From contig JAUWYM010000055.1 in assembly GCA_030615845.1 (NCBI GenBank), positions 1-6,063 on the forward strand: a stretch of DNA of 6,063 bases. The letters run 5' to 3'. The translations under genes were made by a program, and so were the position numbers. The notes beneath the pieces were generated by a model. That model was given only the letters and a program-made list of their open reading frames with translations, was not told the origin of the DNA and made no database searches. Below are positions 4,804 to 6,063 of the stretch, in pieces; position 1 is the stretch's first letter, and each line of letters starts with the position of its first letter. The DNA comes from Thermoplasmatota archaeon (GTDB lineage: Archaea > Thermoplasmatota > E2 > DHVEG-1).

Positions 4804-6021
4804 ATGGGCTTTAAAGAGATGTTTCAAAAAAACAGTACTGTTATCTCAGTTGGAATACTATCTAGTGTTATACTTATAATTATTGCTGGATGTATTCTTG
4901 CACCAACCTTGTTTTATGATCAATGGATATGGAAATACTATTGGGGACCTATTGTCTCAGATGCTGCAGGGCATTCAGTATCATATAATGGAGTGCAAGC
5001 CAATGAAGGATACACCCTCCTCTCTGAGATAACCTACGGCATCACACTTGTTATCGCACTTTATGCAATCTATAAACTTCTTAAGAAACTGAAGATTATG
5101 ATTGATTGGAGGTTTTGTCTTGTACTCATGCCATATATTTTGTTTGGCCCTGTAACGAGAGTGCTTGAAGATGCAGATTATTTTAATATACCCTCTGTGT
5201 ATTGGTTTATTTCACCTCTTATTTATCTTCAGATAGCGGTCTATGCTTTGTTTTTTATTATCACTGGATATTATTTTGAAAAGTTATCTAAAAAGACAGA
5301 TAAAACATATTTCTTCGTTTATCCTGCCGTTCTTCTTTTAGGTTTGAATGTGTTTGTTACAATGATTTGGATATTTGGATCAAAATATGGTATTCATCCT
5401 ATTGAACCAATGATTTTTTTTCTCATTTCATGTGCTGCTTTGATACCTTTGACGTACAATTATTTTAAACAGAAAAGTATCACTGTTAATACCCTATTGT
5501 TTTCAGGAGGGCTACTCTTTTTACTGCCTTCTCTTTATTTAACTGCACGATGGATCGCAGGTGATCCGTGGAGTGATTCTACAGGCGTGCGTTCTGATGT
5601 GTTTGTACTTATTTTTGGACTGGTAACATTCATTACTATTGCAGTATATTTGATATCACACAAATATAAAGATGATGAAAAATTTGCAGTCTACAAAAAC
5701 CCGTTGAACCTCTCTATGATCATAGGGCATATGATCGATGGCATTACAAGTTATGTGAGTATTTATGATCCTTTGAAAATGGGGGGACTCAACTATGCAG
5801 AAAAACATCCTGCCTCTAATATATTGATGGAGATTTGGCCGCCATTATTTCCTATTGTAAAATTTATTTTAATTATTGTTGTCATCTACATTTTTGATGT
5901 TTTTTATAAGGAGGAATTGAGAAATTATAGAGCTCTTACCAATCTTCTCAAAATTGGAATATTGATTTTAGGTTTGTCACCTGGTTTGCGTGATCTTTTA
6001 CGAGTGACGATGGGCGTATGA
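4804..6021 (+). CDS. DUF63 family polytopic membrane protein
   Basis: A 405-residue integral membrane protein with about nine to eleven hydrophobic segments (roughly 12-36, 75-93, 103-117, 132-156, 169-192, 200-218, 229-247, 265-285, 302-320, 349-367, 381-395). I recognise it as the archaeal DUF63 family from FGPVTRVLEDADYF (114-127), GHMIDGITSYVSI (308-320), YAEKHPASN (331-339) and SPGLRDLLR (392-400). These blocks put charged or polar residues (R119, E122, D123, H309, D312, E333, H335, R396, D397) in or beside membrane segments, which suits an enzyme or transporter; the function is unknown. The ATG has no Shine-Dalgarno and lies about 27 bases from the TATA palindrome, so the message is probably leaderless. 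Its stop overlaps the next start (ATGA), so it heads an operon. The location next to egsA hints at, but does not show, a membrane-lipid role. Confidence 0.9.
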   Translation: MGFKEMFQKNSTVISVGILSSVILIIIAGCILAPTLFYDQWIWKYYWGPIVSDAAGHSVSYNGVQANEGYTLLSEITYGITLVIALYAIYKLLKKLKIMIDWRFCLVLMPYILFGPVTRVLEDADYFNIPSVYWFISPLIYLQIAVYALFFIITGYYFEKLSKKTDKTYFFVYPAVLLLGLNVFVTMIWIFGSKYGIHPIEPMIFFLISCAALIPLTYNYFKQKSITVNTLLFSGGLLFLLPSLYLTARWIAGDPWSDSTGVRSDVFVLIFGLVTFITIAVYLISHKYKDDEKFAVYKNPLNLSMIIGHMIDGITSYVSIYDPLKMGGLNYAEKHPASNILMEIWPPLFPIVKFILIIVVIYIFDVFYKEELRNYRALTNLLKIGILILGLSPGLRDLLRVTMGV

Positions 6022-6063
6022 ATTTCTTATCAAAATTTATAATTCGTTGTTGTCGTGATTTGT
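6018..6063 (+). CDS. Start of a downstream gene, coupled to the DUF63 gene (cut by the right edge)
   Basis: An ATG at 6018-6020 overlaps the DUF63 stop TGA at 6019-6021 in an ATGA arrangement. It opens a frame with no stop in the remaining 15 codons, reading MNFLSKFIIRCCRDL. Such overlaps normally mean translational coupling in an operon. The stretch is too short to assign a family, and no strong Shine-Dalgarno precedes it, so the call rests on the overlap and the open frame alone. Confidence 0.5.
   Translation, partial: MNFLSKFIIRCCRDL

Noticed and set aside
5908..5919. AAGGAGGA followed by an in-frame TTG inside the DUF63 gene
   Set aside because: The bases simply encode K-E-E-L; an internal start would make a fragment of about 35 residues, with nothing else to support it.

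Overview
The window looks like part of an AT-rich euryarchaeal genome, most likely in or near the Thermoplasmata (Thermoplasmatota). The archaeal assignment rests on a clear sn-glycerol-1-phosphate dehydrogenase (egsA, which makes the archaeal lipid backbone), two families known mainly from archaea (UPF0179 and the DUF63 membrane proteins), a small DUF6015-like protein that I associate with Thermoplasmata, TATA-box promoters with short or absent leaders, and T-tract terminators. The lineage call is an inference from gene content. No alignment or search was run.

Layout from left to right: a PfkB-family sugar/nucleoside kinase runs off the left edge on the minus strand (1-464). A roughly 350-base divergent spacer follows (465-814). 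It holds coding-looking minus-strand sequence spread over three frames, the second copy of a 29-bp exact repeat whose first copy is the first 29 bases of the window, and a good BRE/TATA promoter. Next come three plus-strand genes, each apparently with its own promoter region: a DUF6015-like protein (815-1216), a bacterial-type S-adenosylmethionine synthetase metK (1334-2524) and an unrecognised predicted lipoprotein (2600-3226). The lipoprotein gene meets a minus-strand pair tail to tail with overlapping stop codons. That pair is egsA (4744-3650) followed after one base by a UPF0179 protein (3648-3223). Divergent from egsA, across 59 bp with one palindromic TATA box in the middle, is a DUF63 polytopic membrane protein (4804-6021). 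Its stop overlaps the start of a further gene that leaves the window on the right.

How the genes fit together: most are housekeeping genes. MetK makes SAM and EgsA makes the first committed precursor of archaeal membrane lipids. UPF0179 is very probably translated from the egsA message and may carry two four-cysteine metal sites. DUF63 shares the egsA promoter region. I see no CRISPR array, toxin-antitoxin pair, transposase, tRNA or rRNA. I do not see a complete new multi-gene system. The points most worth following up are the egsA-UPF0179/DUF63 arrangement, the bacterial-type MetK in an archaeal setting, and the disturbed left end, where a repeat and apparent frameshifts suggest either assembly trouble or a decayed gene.
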